64,000 bases of DNA from Ruminococcus sp. (GTDB lineage Bacteria > Bacillota > Clostridia > Oscillospirales > Ruminococcaceae), in NCBI GenBank assembly GCA_029060755.1, contig JAIDTI010000023.1, forward strand, positions 80,765 through 144,764, given 5' to 3'. Below are positions 43,353 to 53,365 of the stretch, piece after piece (within the stretch, counting starts at the first letter, position 1; each line of letters begins with the position of its first letter). The notes under the pieces are model-generated. The model was not told where the DNA came from and made no database searches. It saw only the letters and a list, made by a program, of their open reading frames with translations. A program made the translations under genes and the position numbers.

Positions 43353-45590
43353 ATGAAAAAAAACAGAATTATTGCTGTCGGCATGGCTTTTGCTCTTTCG
43401 TTTACCGCTTTACAGACAAACTTTCTGCCGACAGCTTTACACAATAGTTTTACTTCCAGTGCATCTGAAGAAGAAATTACTTACAACGAAATGACTTTTT
43501 CCGTTTATGAAAAGGAGCTTCTTCTTATATCTTACAGCGGTACTGATTCATATATTGAAGTCCCTGAAAAGATTGACGGATATACAGTTACAGAAATCGG
43601 AAATTATGCTTTCAGAGACAATACTCAATTAAAAAGCATAAAACTGCCTGACACTATAAATGATATAGGAATATCAGCTTTTCAGAATACGGGTCTTGTA
43701 TCATTTGATGTTCCCGAAAATGTAACCAGCATACATACGAATACTTTTGCTGACTGCATCAACCTTGAAAAGATAAATCTTTCCGACAACGTATCATATA
43801 TGTATCTTTCTGCTTTTACGAATACAAAAGTTGACCCCTGTTCACTTGTAAAAGAAGATATGATTTTTTCGTATAATGGAATATTATATAATGCTATGGA
43901 CGGTGAAATTTGTGTTCTTGGAATTGAACCCAGTGAAAAAAAACTAATCAAAGATAATGTTGTTATTCCTGACAATTTCAATGGTTTTCCCGTGACAAGA
44001 ATATCAGACAGTGCTTTTTCCAGAGATTCAAACGGCATAAAGTCGTTTACACTTCCCGACAGCATTTATGATATTGATAAATCAGCATTTTTCGGCATAA
44101 CAACGCTTGAATCAATCAATATCCCGAAAAATGTTTCTGTTATCCAGAAAGAGACTTTCAGAAAATGTTCAAATCTTTCAGATGTAAAATTCCATAACGA
44201 TATAGAAATAATTGATATAACAGCATTTGAGGAAACAAAAGTAACAATTCCTGACAATCTTATATCAAAGATATATGACGACCCTGCAAATAAAGTTGTC
44301 AATGTTTCAAAGGATATATTCGGTTCAGAGGATACTTATGTAATAACCGATTCAACTGTTGAACTCAATCTTTCTGTCAACAGGATATTAAATTATGCTC
44401 TGACAGGATTTGACAATCTGAAAACAATAAATCTCAGTTGTTCGGGAGAACTTGAAATAAACAACTATGCTTTTTCATACTGTCCTGCACTTGAATCCAT
44501 AAATTTTTCACCTGAATACAGCAAAGTAAAAATATCAGGAAAAAATATAATCGACAGGACTTCCGTTTCGCAGATTGAAATAAATTCCCCATGTGAGATA
44601 ATGCCAGATGCTTTTACAAGGTGTGAAACGCTTGAATCCGTCTCACTGAAAAAAGATGCAAAAGTCCTTAGAAACGCATTTGCAGACTGTAAAAACCTGA
44701 CTGAACTTGAGTTAGGCGGAGTATCGGATATTGGATTGGGCGCATTTTCAGGCTGTCCTATACAGAATTTAATCATCTCTGAAAATACTGAAATTGTATC
44801 AAGAGGACTGAATAACTGTACAGAACTTATGAACATCAATGGCGAACCTGCTTTCGACAGCAAAACAGGTGATTTCAATGCAAAGTACAAGGATTTTATT
44901 TTCAAGTCATTTTACAATGCAGATGAAATCGGCTTTATTAATGAGTATGTTCAGGCAAATGTTGAACGAATTGTAAGTGAAAATACTGATTCACGCATGA
45001 GTGAAATAGAAAAAGTAAAGATTCTGCACGATTGGGTATGCGATAATACAGTATATGACCCCGACGAAGAAAAAGTATATGCACCTGAAAACAGAAATGA
45101 CGCTTCTGTACTTATGAATGGTAAATCCGTATGTGTCGGATATGCTAAAATGTGCAATCTGCTTTTCAATGAAGCTGGTATTGAGACTTATTTTATTGAG
45201 TCACCAAGTCATGCGTGGAATATTGTAAAAATCGGCGGTCACTATTTCCACGTTGATTCAACATGGGACGATGGAGACAGTATTTCATACAACTTCTTCA
45301 TGAAATCCGACAATGAAATTTCCGACGATACACACATCAACTATTCAGCCGAAAAACCAAGCTCTCTCCATGCTTTTCAGAAAGACGGTATGCCCGAATG
45401 TAGTTACTCAATGGGCGACTGCAATACGGACAACGAAATTTCCATTGCTGATTTAGTGTGTATGAATAAATATATACTCAATCAGCAGAAAATCAGTGCA
45501 GATGATGCAATATTATACGACCTTGATTTCAGCGGAAAAATTGATGTATTTGATGTAATAAAAATGCGTCAGATAGTTGTAAAACAATAA
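43353..45590 (+). CDS. secreted BspA-type LRR protein with transglutaminase-like domain and dockerin
   Basis: This 745-residue protein starts at the ATG at 43353 (GAGGTG seven bases upstream). It has a signal peptide (1-30), LRR_5 repeats (about 70-515), a transglutaminase/protease-like domain (about 545-665) and a type I dockerin at the end (GDCNTDNEISIADLVCMNKY, then DLDFSGKIDVFDVIKMRQI). The catalytic triad is present: Cys in GKSVCVGYAK, His in SHAWNIV and Asp in HVDSTWDD. It is thus an enzyme likely fixed to the cellulosome, acting on proteins or peptide cross-links; the reaction is uncertain. Confidence 0.88.
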   Translation: MKKNRIIAVGMAFALSFTALQTNFLPTALHNSFTSSASEEEITYNEMTFSVYEKELLLISYSGTDSYIEVPEKIDGYTVTEIGNYAFRDNTQLKSIKLPDTINDIGISAFQNTGLVSFDVPENVTSIHTNTFADCINLEKINLSDNVSYMYLSAFTNTKVDPCSLVKEDMIFSYNGILYNAMDGEICVLGIEPSEKKLIKDNVVIPDNFNGFPVTRISDSAFSRDSNGIKSFTLPDSIYDIDKSAFFGITTLESINIPKNVSVIQKETFRKCSNLSDVKFHNDIEIIDITAFEETKVTIPDNLISKIYDDPANKVVNVSKDIFGSEDTYVITDSTVELNLSVNRILNYALTGFDNLKTINLSCSGELEINNYAFSYCPALESINFSPEYSKVKISGKNIIDRTSVSQIEINSPCEIMPDAFTRCETLESVSLKKDAKVLRNAFADCKNLTELELGGVSDIGLGAFSGCPIQNLIISENTEIVSRGLNNCTELMNINGEPAFDSKTGDFNAKYKDFIFKSFYNADEIGFINEYVQANVERIVSENTDSRMSEIEKVKILHDWVCDNTVYDPDEEKVYAPENRNDASVLMNGKSVCVGYAKMCNLLFNEAGIETYFIESPSHAWNIVKIGGHYFHVDSTWDDGDSISYNFFMKSDNEISDDTHINYSAEKPSSLHAFQKDGMPECSYSMGDCNTDNEISIADLVCMNKYILNQQKISADDAILYDLDFSGKIDVFDVIKMRQIVVKQ

Positions 45591-45594
45591 CAGA

Positions 45595-45629
45595 ATGCCC
45601 CTGCACGAACAAGCAGGGGCATTTTTTTG
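45595..45629 (+). terminator. terminator after the dockerin-transglutaminase gene
   Basis: Stem ATGCCCCTGC (45595-45604) with GCAGGGGCAT (45613-45622), then seven T. Confidence 0.9.
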
Positions 45630-45665
45630 TAACGATAAAAAATTATATTAAGTGCAATTATAACT

Positions 45666-46118
45666 TCAGAGAATACCTGTGATAAACACAACACCAGTTG
45701 CCATAAAAAATGCACTTAATGACAATAAAGTTAATGGTACTCTCCATATGTAGTTGTTGGAATAAATACCATCTTTTGAAAATGAAGTCAGTTTTGTTTG
45801 AAGTGTAGTATGTATTGATACTACTTTATAAGGATTATCTTTTCTTACTTTCAGAACAATTTTTAAACCAACATCAGGTGGACCAAGCATAAAATAAGAA
45901 CTGTATCTGTATCTTGGACAAGCTACTTCATGATAAGTATTAGCCTTTATTTTATATCTTATATAAATATAATGAGTATCTGGACTTTCACCAATCACTA
46001 TCCCATTAACTGATTTGACTCCACGGATTGCATCCCGAATCCAAAAATATATTAATATAAAGAGTAATATCAGACCCATGATAATATAAAACCACCCTAA
46101 TTTTACGTCACTATCCAT
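45666..46118 (-). CDS. DUF3592-like membrane protein, unknown
   Basis: The 150-residue protein starts at the ATG at 46118, since AAAGGA is nine bases upstream; the TTG at 46136 lies before that site. One N-terminal helix (about 9-27), a beta-rich middle (GIVIGESPDTHYIYIRYKIK then Pro/Tyr-rich) and one C-terminal helix. The layout resembles DUF3592 proteins, but I am not sure. Confidence 0.6.
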   Translation of the reverse strand: MDSDVKLGWFYIIMGLILLFILIYFWIRDAIRGVKSVNGIVIGESPDTHYIYIRYKIKANTYHEVACPRYRYSSYFMLGPPDVGLKIVLKVRKDNPYKVVSIHTTLQTKLTSFSKDGIYSNNYIWRVPLTLLSLSAFFMATGVVFITGIL

Positions 46119-46219
46119 ATTGAATATCCTTTCCAAAGTCTAACTAAAAAATTCAGATAATATCACATACTTCTATTATTTATTGTATAATAAAAAATTC
46201 AATCCGTCAATACTTTTTA

Positions 46220-46251
46220 TAAAAAAAGGCTGTATCAAAAATAATACAGCC
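46220..46251 (-). terminator. terminator after the GH13 gene
   Basis: On the minus strand, stem GGCTGTAT/ATACAGCC (46228-46235 with 46244-46251) followed by seven T. It lies about 90 bases past the GH13 stop. Confidence 0.75.
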
Positions 46252-46342
46252 ATTCAGAAAAATTATAATATAGAAGGGGAATTGGAGGATTTATTTAATC
46301 CTGTCAGTATTATATATCGCAAACCTTAAAATAATCTTAAAT

Positions 46343-48229
46343 TTACTTGATAAATCTTGCTTTTATTATGGTGTAGCCATATGGTGCGATAGTAACGCAG
46401 TCGTTCTTGTATTCGCCGTTGAACTCCTCAAAATCTGTAAAACGCTGAAGTTTATTTGAAATATCCCTGACTTCAACAACAGTTTCTGTTCTGTTTATAA
46501 AGAAGATGTAATCTGTTTCACCCTGTCTTGTAAATGCAACGATTCTGTCGTCAATAGTCTGTCCGTCATTGATGACAAAATATGTTCTGCCATCTTTCAT
46601 GTTCGGGATTGACTTTCTTACACGGCTCAACTCTGAAACATAGCTTATAAGTTCAAAGTCCTCATTTCCCCATGGATAACAACGTCTGTTGAACGGGTCT
46701 TTATAACCCTGCAAGCCTGCTTCGTCACCATAATATATACTTGGCACACCAGGTAAAAAGAACATAAGTGCAAGAGCAGTTTTAAGCATATTCTTTCCCT
46801 TTTCGTACTGTTCGGGAGTGAGATAACGTTCAGCCATCCAGTCTTTGCTTTTGTCGTCGCAGTAATCACCAGCAAGACGGTTAATAGCTCTCTCAATATC
46901 ATGAGTTGAAACAAAGTTCATGAGTACATCAATAGACGGCTTCGGGTAATTTTCAAGAATTGTCATAATGGAGTAAATGAAGTCTCGTGGAGTACCGCCC
47001 TTGACAAAGTTTATGATAGCCTCACGGAACGGATAGTTCATTACAGAGTCAAGCTGTTCGCCAAGAAGATAACGTCTCTTTATACCATAGCTTTCCTTAT
47101 TTGACGCATCTTCCCATACTTCACCGATAACAATTTTGTCCTCTCCGAACTTCTTCACGGATTTTCTTAAATTGTTAAGGAACTTGTCGGGCAGTTCGTC
47201 CGCAACGTCAAGACGGAATCCGGCTGCACCCTTGCTTAACCAGTAATGGAGTACACCCTCATCACCGCATATAAATTCCGTGTAGGATTCGTTGTTTTCC
47301 CATACATTCGGCAATGTATCAATACCCCACCATGCCTCATAAGTATCAGGATAATTTATAAAGCTGTACCATTCATAATACTTGCTTTCCTTCGATTGAT
47401 AAGCACCAGCTTCATCAGTATATCTGCCGAACTTGTTAAAATAACGGCTGTCCGCACCGGTATGAGAGAATACGCCGTCAAGAATTACAGAAATACCGTA
47501 TTTTTTTGCTTCTTTGCAGAGTTCCTCAAAGTCGTCATTAGTACCAAGAAGCGGGTCTGCTTTCATGTAATCGGCTGTATTGTAGCGGTGATTTTCATGT
47601 GATTCAAAAATCGGGTTGAGATAGATACAAGTTACACCAAGATTGCTGAGATACTGCAATTTTGACTGTATACCTGCAAAATCCCCGCCGAAATAGTCGT
47701 TATTCCATACGTGACCGTTATGGTCGGGCTTGTAAAAAGGTGTGCCGTTCCAGTCGTCACGGAGAATACGACCATAAGGGATATTTTCATGAACTTTGTC
47801 ACTTTTGCAGAATCGGTCGGGGAAAATCTGATACATTACACCGCCTTTGAGAAAATCAGGCGTATTGTAGTCGCTTGCATATACAGTCAGCTGAAAAAGT
47901 CCACCATCTTTAACGTCGCCCTCATGACAGTTGACTTTCTTTATATACTGTCTCATTCCGTTGACTGTATATGAGAAATAGTAATAATGCACATCGCTGT
48001 ATCGTGGACTGTAATCGCATGAATACACAAAGCAGTCTCTTTCCTCTGCCGTTACGTCCATAGGCAGAAAACGCTCTTTGAATCCCGTACGGAAAAGTAC
48101 CATAACAGGCGGAAAATCGGGGCGAATATCTTTTGAAAGACGTATAGAAAAATGGCAGGTTTCAAACTGTCTTACTGCACCAAAAATTGATTTATAGCTT
48201 AAATCCCATGTATCGTAAATAGGTTTCAT
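46343..48229 (-). CDS. GH13 alpha-glucan hydrolase (neopullulanase/maltogenic amylase-like)
   Basis: From the ATG at 48229 (GGAG eight bases upstream) the enzyme has 628 residues and no signal peptide, so it acts in the cytoplasm. It has an N-terminal beta-sandwich, then the GH13 barrel with MYQIFPDRF, DGVFSHTG (region I), GFRLDVADEL (nucleophile Asp), IGEVWED (acid/base Glu) and FVSTHDIER (third Asp). It probably cleaves maltodextrins or cyclodextrins. Directly downstream of glgP, which fits intracellular glycogen and maltodextrin breakdown. Confidence 0.9.
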   Translation of the reverse strand: MKPIYDTWDLSYKSIFGAVRQFETCHFSIRLSKDIRPDFPPVMVLFRTGFKERFLPMDVTAEERDCFVYSCDYSPRYSDVHYYYFSYTVNGMRQYIKKVNCHEGDVKDGGLFQLTVYASDYNTPDFLKGGVMYQIFPDRFCKSDKVHENIPYGRILRDDWNGTPFYKPDHNGHVWNNDYFGGDFAGIQSKLQYLSNLGVTCIYLNPIFESHENHRYNTADYMKADPLLGTNDDFEELCKEAKKYGISVILDGVFSHTGADSRYFNKFGRYTDEAGAYQSKESKYYEWYSFINYPDTYEAWWGIDTLPNVWENNESYTEFICGDEGVLHYWLSKGAAGFRLDVADELPDKFLNNLRKSVKKFGEDKIVIGEVWEDASNKESYGIKRRYLLGEQLDSVMNYPFREAIINFVKGGTPRDFIYSIMTILENYPKPSIDVLMNFVSTHDIERAINRLAGDYCDDKSKDWMAERYLTPEQYEKGKNMLKTALALMFFLPGVPSIYYGDEAGLQGYKDPFNRRCYPWGNEDFELISYVSELSRVRKSIPNMKDGRTYFVINDGQTIDDRIVAFTRQGETDYIFFINRTETVVEVRDISNKLQRFTDFEEFNGEYKNDCVTIAPYGYTIIKARFIK

Positions 48230-48281
48230 AGTTTTTCTCCATATTTCAATAAATTTTTGTAAATCATTTCTGTATCGCAAA

Positions 48282-48309
48282 AAGGGAACGGACTTTAACA
48301 CGTTCCCTT
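48282..48309 (-). terminator. terminator between glgP and the GH13 gene
   Basis: Stem AAGGGAACG (48282-48290) with CGTTCCCTT (48301-48309); on the minus strand TTTTT follows. The GH13 gene would then depend on readthrough or its own weak promoter. Confidence 0.75.
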
Positions 48310-48328
48310 ATTCTGCAATTATTTCATC

Positions 48329-50737
48329 TTAGCGAAGATGCCAGATATTGTCAGCATATTCAGTAACAGCACGGTCAGCAGAGAATATTCCTGCTCCTGC
48401 AATGTTATTGAGTGACATCTTAGCCCACTTTGTCTTGTCGTTGTAGCACTCTGTAATATAAGCCTGTGCCTTGCGATAGCTGTCGAAGTCGGCAAGAACC
48501 ATATAAGGGTCACGGTCTTTGAGTGAGTTTGCAACATCATTGAAAGTACAGCCGTTGATACCGTGATACATACGCTCAATAGCCTCTTTGATTCTGCCGT
48601 CTGAATTGAAGTAGTCGTTAGGATTGTAACCTCTTGCCTTGAGTGCATTAACTTCAGGAGTTGTCATACCAAAGATAACAATATTGTCATCGCCTGCTGC
48701 TTCCTTGATTTCAATGTTAGCACCGTCAAGAGTACCCAAAGTAACAGCACCGTTAAGCATAAACTTCATATTTCCTGTACCTGATGCTTCTGTACCAGCA
48801 AGTGAAATCTGTTCAGAAATGTCAGATGCAGGCATAAGGTGTTCGGAGAGTGTTACACAGTAGTTTTCAAGGAATACAACCTGCAAATTCTTGCTGATAT
48901 TAGGATTCTTTCTGATTTCCTCTGAAATTGCCCATATCATCTTGATAATCTGCTTTGCAAGATAGTATCCGGGAGCAGCCTTTGCAGCAAAAATATATGT
49001 TTTCGGAGTAAACGGAGCGTTCGGATTTGCAAGAAGATAAGCATAGTCTGCAAGAATATTCATAACATTAAGATGCTGTCTCTTGTATTCGTGGAGACGC
49101 TTAACCTGAACATCAAAAATTCTGTTTGTATCAAGAATAATTCCCGAATTTGATTTTACATACTTAGCAAACTTCTGCTTGTTGTCTTTCTTTACAGCCA
49201 TGAGCTTTTCAAGTACAGCAGAGTCATTTTCAAATGCTCTGAACTTTTCAAGCTCTGCACCGTCATTGATAAACTTGTTGCCTATAGTCTCACTAAGGAG
49301 CTTTGTAAGTCCAGGATTTGACTGATAAAGCCATCTTCTGTATGCGATACCGTTTGTGACATTCTTGAACTTTTCAGGAGTGTTTTCAAATTCATCATGG
49401 AATACAGAATCCTTGATAATTTCAGAATGGAGCTTTGAAACACCGTTTACACTGTGTGATGCAACAACACAAAGAGTTGCCATGTGAATCATGTTATCCT
49501 TAATAATTGACATTCTTGTTGTCTTTGCACTGTCGTTTCCGTTTTTCTCCATGAGTGACTGGCAGTATCTATTGTTTATTTCAACGATAATTGAGAAAAT
49601 ACGTGGAATAACAGTTCTTACAAGGTTAACGTCCCATTTTTCAAGAGCTTCTGCCATAACAGTGTGATTTGTATAAGCGAAAGTTCTTGTAACAATATCC
49701 CATGCCTTTTCCCATGTATAACCGCAGTCATCAAGGAGAATACGCATAAGTTCAGGAATAGCAAGAGTCGGGTGAGTGTCGTTGATGTGGATTGCAACCT
49801 TGTCAGCAAGATTTTCAAGTGTACCGTAAATCATCATGTGACTGTTTACAATGTCACCGACAGATGCGGCACAAAGGAAATACTGCTGTCTCAAACGGAG
49901 AGCTTTTCCCTCTGCGTGATTGTCGTTAGGATAGAGGATTTTTGAAATTGCATTAGCTGTAGCATTTTGTGCAAGAGCCTTTGCATAGTTGCCTTCATTA
50001 AAGTCGCTCATGTTGAAGTTAGGAGCTTTTGCAGACCAGAGACGAAGTACAGAAACACCCTCTCCGCCATAACCTGCAACATACATATCATAAGGAGTTG
50101 CAACAACTGTATTATAATTCACATGAGAAATATAGTGATACTGATTGTCCCAGTATTCCTGAATTTCACCCTCAAAATGAATATCGATTGAAAGTTCAGG
50201 CTTAGGAACAAGCCATACACTTCCACCCGGAAGCCAGTTATCAGGCAATTCAGTCTGCCAGCCGTCCTCAAGTTTCTGCTGGAAGATACCATATTCATAG
50301 CAGAGTGAATAACCCATTGCAGGGAAACCAGTTGTAGCAAGACCGTCAAGGTAGCAGGCTGCAAGTCGTCCAAGACCGCCGTTTCCAAGACCTGCATCAG
50401 GCTCATGCTCAAATATCTTATCAAGATTTATTGTGTGCTTTTTAAGCATTGCACGAACTTCGTCAGCAATTTCAAGATTATATATGCTTGTTTTAAGTGA
50501 ACGTCCCATAAGAAATTCCATTGAAAGGTAGTAAATCTGCTTACCGCCTACAGAGTGAGTGTGATTGATAAAACTCTGTCTCTTTGCGTTGAGAATTTCA
50601 ACGATAATAGAAGAAAGCACCTGATAAACCTGCTTGTCGGAAGCCTCCTCAGGTGTAACACTGTAAATAGCCTGTAACTTTTTCGGAAAATCACTTTTGA
50701 TTTTATCCATAATAGCGGTTGTGTTTGTATTAGCCAT
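48329..50737 (-). CDS. glgP: glycogen/maltodextrin phosphorylase
   Basis: This 802-residue GT35 enzyme releases glucose 1-phosphate from alpha-1,4-glucans. It has YYLSMEFLMGRSL, EPDAGLGNGGLGRLAACYLD and the PLP site EASGTGNMKFMLNGAVTLGT. Length and motifs are complete. It has its own promoter and is followed by the GH13 enzyme. Confidence 0.96.
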   Translation of the reverse strand: MANTNTTAIMDKIKSDFPKKLQAIYSVTPEEASDKQVYQVLSSIIVEILNAKRQSFINHTHSVGGKQIYYLSMEFLMGRSLKTSIYNLEIADEVRAMLKKHTINLDKIFEHEPDAGLGNGGLGRLAACYLDGLATTGFPAMGYSLCYEYGIFQQKLEDGWQTELPDNWLPGGSVWLVPKPELSIDIHFEGEIQEYWDNQYHYISHVNYNTVVATPYDMYVAGYGGEGVSVLRLWSAKAPNFNMSDFNEGNYAKALAQNATANAISKILYPNDNHAEGKALRLRQQYFLCAASVGDIVNSHMMIYGTLENLADKVAIHINDTHPTLAIPELMRILLDDCGYTWEKAWDIVTRTFAYTNHTVMAEALEKWDVNLVRTVIPRIFSIIVEINNRYCQSLMEKNGNDSAKTTRMSIIKDNMIHMATLCVVASHSVNGVSKLHSEIIKDSVFHDEFENTPEKFKNVTNGIAYRRWLYQSNPGLTKLLSETIGNKFINDGAELEKFRAFENDSAVLEKLMAVKKDNKQKFAKYVKSNSGIILDTNRIFDVQVKRLHEYKRQHLNVMNILADYAYLLANPNAPFTPKTYIFAAKAAPGYYLAKQIIKMIWAISEEIRKNPNISKNLQVVFLENYCVTLSEHLMPASDISEQISLAGTEASGTGNMKFMLNGAVTLGTLDGANIEIKEAAGDDNIVIFGMTTPEVNALKARGYNPNDYFNSDGRIKEAIERMYHGINGCTFNDVANSLKDRDPYMVLADFDSYRKAQAYITECYNDKTKWAKMSLNNIAGAGIFSADRAVTEYADNIWHLR

Positions 50738-50859
50738 AAAAAATCTCCAATCTGCCGTATCTGCACGGCTGTTTTACTGCTTGTATATTTATTCTTTATT
50801 TTTACCTACAGCACATTTCTGAAAAATGCCGTATATTCCTCACAAACAGCATATACTAT

Positions 50860-50888
50860 ATTTTATCATATTTTCACTTTTTTTTCAA
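50860..50888 (-). promoter_or_regulatory. promoter of glgP
   Basis: On the minus strand, TTGAAA (50883-50888), 17 bp, TAAAAT (50860-50865). Confidence 0.55.
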
Positions 50889-51097
50889 CTGTATAATTAC
50901 ACAAATATTTATCAACGTAATTTACATATTACTGCAAAAAAACTGCATTATTCGTCTCTTTGATTAAAAAAGGCGAAAAACTAATGTGCATTTTGACGAA
51001 TTAACAATTATTTAATATTTGTTTTTGGTGCATTAATACAAGAATGATATGCAATACATTTTTTTTAAAAAAATTTCAAAAAAATATTAAAAAACAT
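50889..51097. other. A/T-rich intergenic region between divergent genes
   Basis: The whole space from 50738 to 51187 has no gene. It holds the two divergent promoters (50860-50888 and 51098-51126) and otherwise A/T-rich sequence in which I see no structure. Confidence 0.5.
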
Positions 51098-51126
51098 TTG
51101 AAATTCAGGGAAATATATGTTATAAT
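51098..51126 (+). promoter_or_regulatory. promoter of the S26-like gene
   Basis: TTGAAA (51098-51103), 17 bp, TATAAT (51121-51126). Confidence 0.65.
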
Positions 51127-51187
51127 ATCTTTAATACCATTTAAGATGTGTACGAACAATATTTCACAATGGAAAGGACAATGCCCT

Positions 51188-52360
51188 ATGGAAAAAAAGA
51201 AACGATTTTCAATATTAAAACTTTTACTAGTTATCATCTGTATCACTTCGATAATATTATCGTTAGGAATCAACATTTTATTCTATGGAAATAATATTCC
51301 GATTATTTTCGACAGAGTAATCTATGTTGTTGATGACAGCAATCCAATGGAAGGCGATATTACCACAGGCTCGGCACTTATCGCAAGGGAAGCATCAGAT
51401 ATAACCGTTATTGCCGGTGATATTGTACTCTGCTATCCTGCTGATACTCCGAATAATGTTTGTCTAAGAAGTATCAACTATATTGTTGAATCAGAAGACG
51501 GCTCACAAAGATACTTCACAAGAGATGCTTTCCATGAAGACCAGACAGACTCAATCCCGAAAGAAAACATTGTCGCAATATGTACGGGATATAAGGAAAG
51601 TCCCGAACTTGGAAAATTCATCACTTTTGCAACAAGTGTAGCTGGTGTTCTTACACTTCTTGCAGGTGCAGGAATTATTCTTGTCATAATGATTATAATT
51701 GCAATTGTAAATTCTCAGACGGACAAAGAAGAACAGGAAGAAGTTGAACTTTACAGCTATGAGGGAAACAAAAAGAAAAAGTCGCAGAAAGATAATCCCT
51801 CAGCTTATTCAAATTCCAACCCAAACCCTGACATCGAAAGAAAGAAAATGTCAATTGCTGATAATTTCAGTCAGAAACAGGTAAATCCCGATTCTCCGTA
51901 TCAGAAAGAAAGAGAAAAAGAACGTACAATGCAGTTTAAGGCTCAGCGTGGAAACATACAGAACACTAATAATCAGACTGATTCTTTCCCGGTTAAAACT
52001 TTGCCGTCAAAAAATTCGTCTCCGACAACAGATTCTCTCAGAGACAGCATGAACCGCAGGAATGATATGGAGAAAACCGGAGTTTACAATATTAAGGGCA
52101 GTATAAATAATCCTCAGCCTGTCAATGATAATACAGGTATAATTTCAAAATCAGAAGTTGAACAGCTTTCACGCAAGGAATCATTTGTAAATAATATACA
52201 GCCTCAGAAAACTGCTCCGAAAAATCAGAACACAAACAATTCCCCTGATATTTCTGATATAATCAAAAAGAGCGAAGAAGCAAGAAGAAAAAGAAGTTCG
52301 TCTGATATGTCTGTAGATGATTTGATAAAGATGATTGAAAACGAAAAGAAGAAGTTGTAA
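51188..52360 (+). CDS. S26 signal-peptidase-like membrane protein, probably inactive
   Basis: From the ATG at 51188 (AAGGA upstream) the protein has 390 residues: one helix (about 12-32), an extracellular domain, a second helix (about 155-178) and a long disordered cytoplasmic tail rich in Asn, Ser and Lys. The domain follows the SipW-type plan: VDDSNPMEGDITTGSALIAR, GDIVLCYPAD, SEDGSQRYFTRDA. Where SipW has the catalytic Ser (SGSMEP), this has SNPMEG, so the nucleophile seems missing. The THR-type Lys/His segment is also altered. Likely a non-catalytic homologue; role unknown. Confidence 0.6.
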   Translation: MEKKKRFSILKLLLVIICITSIILSLGINILFYGNNIPIIFDRVIYVVDDSNPMEGDITTGSALIAREASDITVIAGDIVLCYPADTPNNVCLRSINYIVESEDGSQRYFTRDAFHEDQTDSIPKENIVAICTGYKESPELGKFITFATSVAGVLTLLAGAGIILVIMIIIAIVNSQTDKEEQEEVELYSYEGNKKKKSQKDNPSAYSNSNPNPDIERKKMSIADNFSQKQVNPDSPYQKEREKERTMQFKAQRGNIQNTNNQTDSFPVKTLPSKNSSPTTDSLRDSMNRRNDMEKTGVYNIKGSINNPQPVNDNTGIISKSEVEQLSRKESFVNNIQPQKTAPKNQNTNNSPDISDIIKKSEEARRKRSSSDMSVDDLIKMIENEKKKL

Positions 52361-52415
52361 AAAAACTTGTGCAGGCGTTCCTAAAGAGCGTCTGCTTACT
52401 TTATGTGAGGTAAAA

Positions 52416-53210
52416 ATGATAAAGAATAAGGCAATTAAAATTATAGCAGTCCTTTCCATTGTTGTAGTTCTTTTTACAGTTCTGCTTATTTATATAGTTG
52501 CAAAGCAGGAAGCTAATAATACTTATATAACCATAAATCCCGACACAATGAAGCTTATACAGCTTGAATCACCAAAAAACGGCGATACTATTGCAATTGC
52601 AGATACAACATTAGGTGAGTTCAGATTTGTACTATATCCCGAACAGTCACCAAATGCTGTAAAAAATTTCATTGAACTTGCTGAAAGCGGATATTATGAC
52701 GGCACTTATATTTTCAACTCTGAAAGCGGAGTATATTCAGCAGGAGGAAGCAAGCTGAAAAATGGTGAAATGCCGGAGGAATACGACAAATCCCGTGAAC
52801 TTGTTGAGCGTGAACTAAGTCAGGATTTATGGACTTTCAAAGGTGCTATATGCAGTATGACTACAACGGCAGACCGCTCATTCAAGGAAAAATTTTTCGG
52901 TGGAGGAACATATTTCAATGGAAGTCGCTTTCTGATTGTGAACTCAATAAATTTTGACGACGAAACCAAAAAGGCACTCCTTGAAAATTCAGGCAATGAA
53001 AAATTAGGACAGGCTTTTATTGAAAAAGGCGGTATACCGAACTTTGCACAGCAGATGACTGTAATCGGACAGACTTATCAGGGTTTTGACGTTATAGAAG
53101 CTCTTGCAAATCTTGAAACTGAAAACAGCGGTATATATAAAATCCCGAAGGAAGATATAATGATTAACTCAATAAAAATCGCTGTATATGAAGAAGAAAA
53201 TGCTGAATAG
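52416..53210 (+). CDS. membrane-anchored cyclophilin-type peptidyl-prolyl isomerase
   Basis: The 264-residue protein starts at the ATG at 52416 (GAGG upstream). It has an N-terminal membrane anchor (about 6-28), then a cyclophilin domain recognisable by LGEFRFVLYPEQSPNAVKNF and IELAESGYYDGTYIFN. The usual active-site Arg-Phe pair (FHRI) reads YIFN, so isomerase activity is doubtful. It stands directly before a related lipoprotein. Confidence 0.78.
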   Translation: MIKNKAIKIIAVLSIVVVLFTVLLIYIVAKQEANNTYITINPDTMKLIQLESPKNGDTIAIADTTLGEFRFVLYPEQSPNAVKNFIELAESGYYDGTYIFNSESGVYSAGGSKLKNGEMPEEYDKSRELVERELSQDLWTFKGAICSMTTTADRSFKEKFFGGGTYFNGSRFLIVNSINFDDETKKALLENSGNEKLGQAFIEKGGIPNFAQQMTVIGQTYQGFDVIEALANLETENSGIYKIPKEDIMINSIKIAVYEEENAE

Positions 53211-53286
53211 TATGTCAATTGATATAATTATCATAAGGCTTTTTACAAACCTTTTTTTGATAATAAACAAAAATGCCGGCAGACTA

Positions 53287-53315
53287 TTTACAAATTGATT
53301 TTTATGTAGTATAAT
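53287..53315 (+). promoter_or_regulatory. promoter of the double-cyclophilin gene
   Basis: TTTACA (53287-53292), 17 bp, TATAAT (53310-53315). Confidence 0.6.
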
Positions 53316-53365
53316 TATGGAAGTCACCAATTATGAATAAATTATAAATTAAAGAGGTTTTTACT

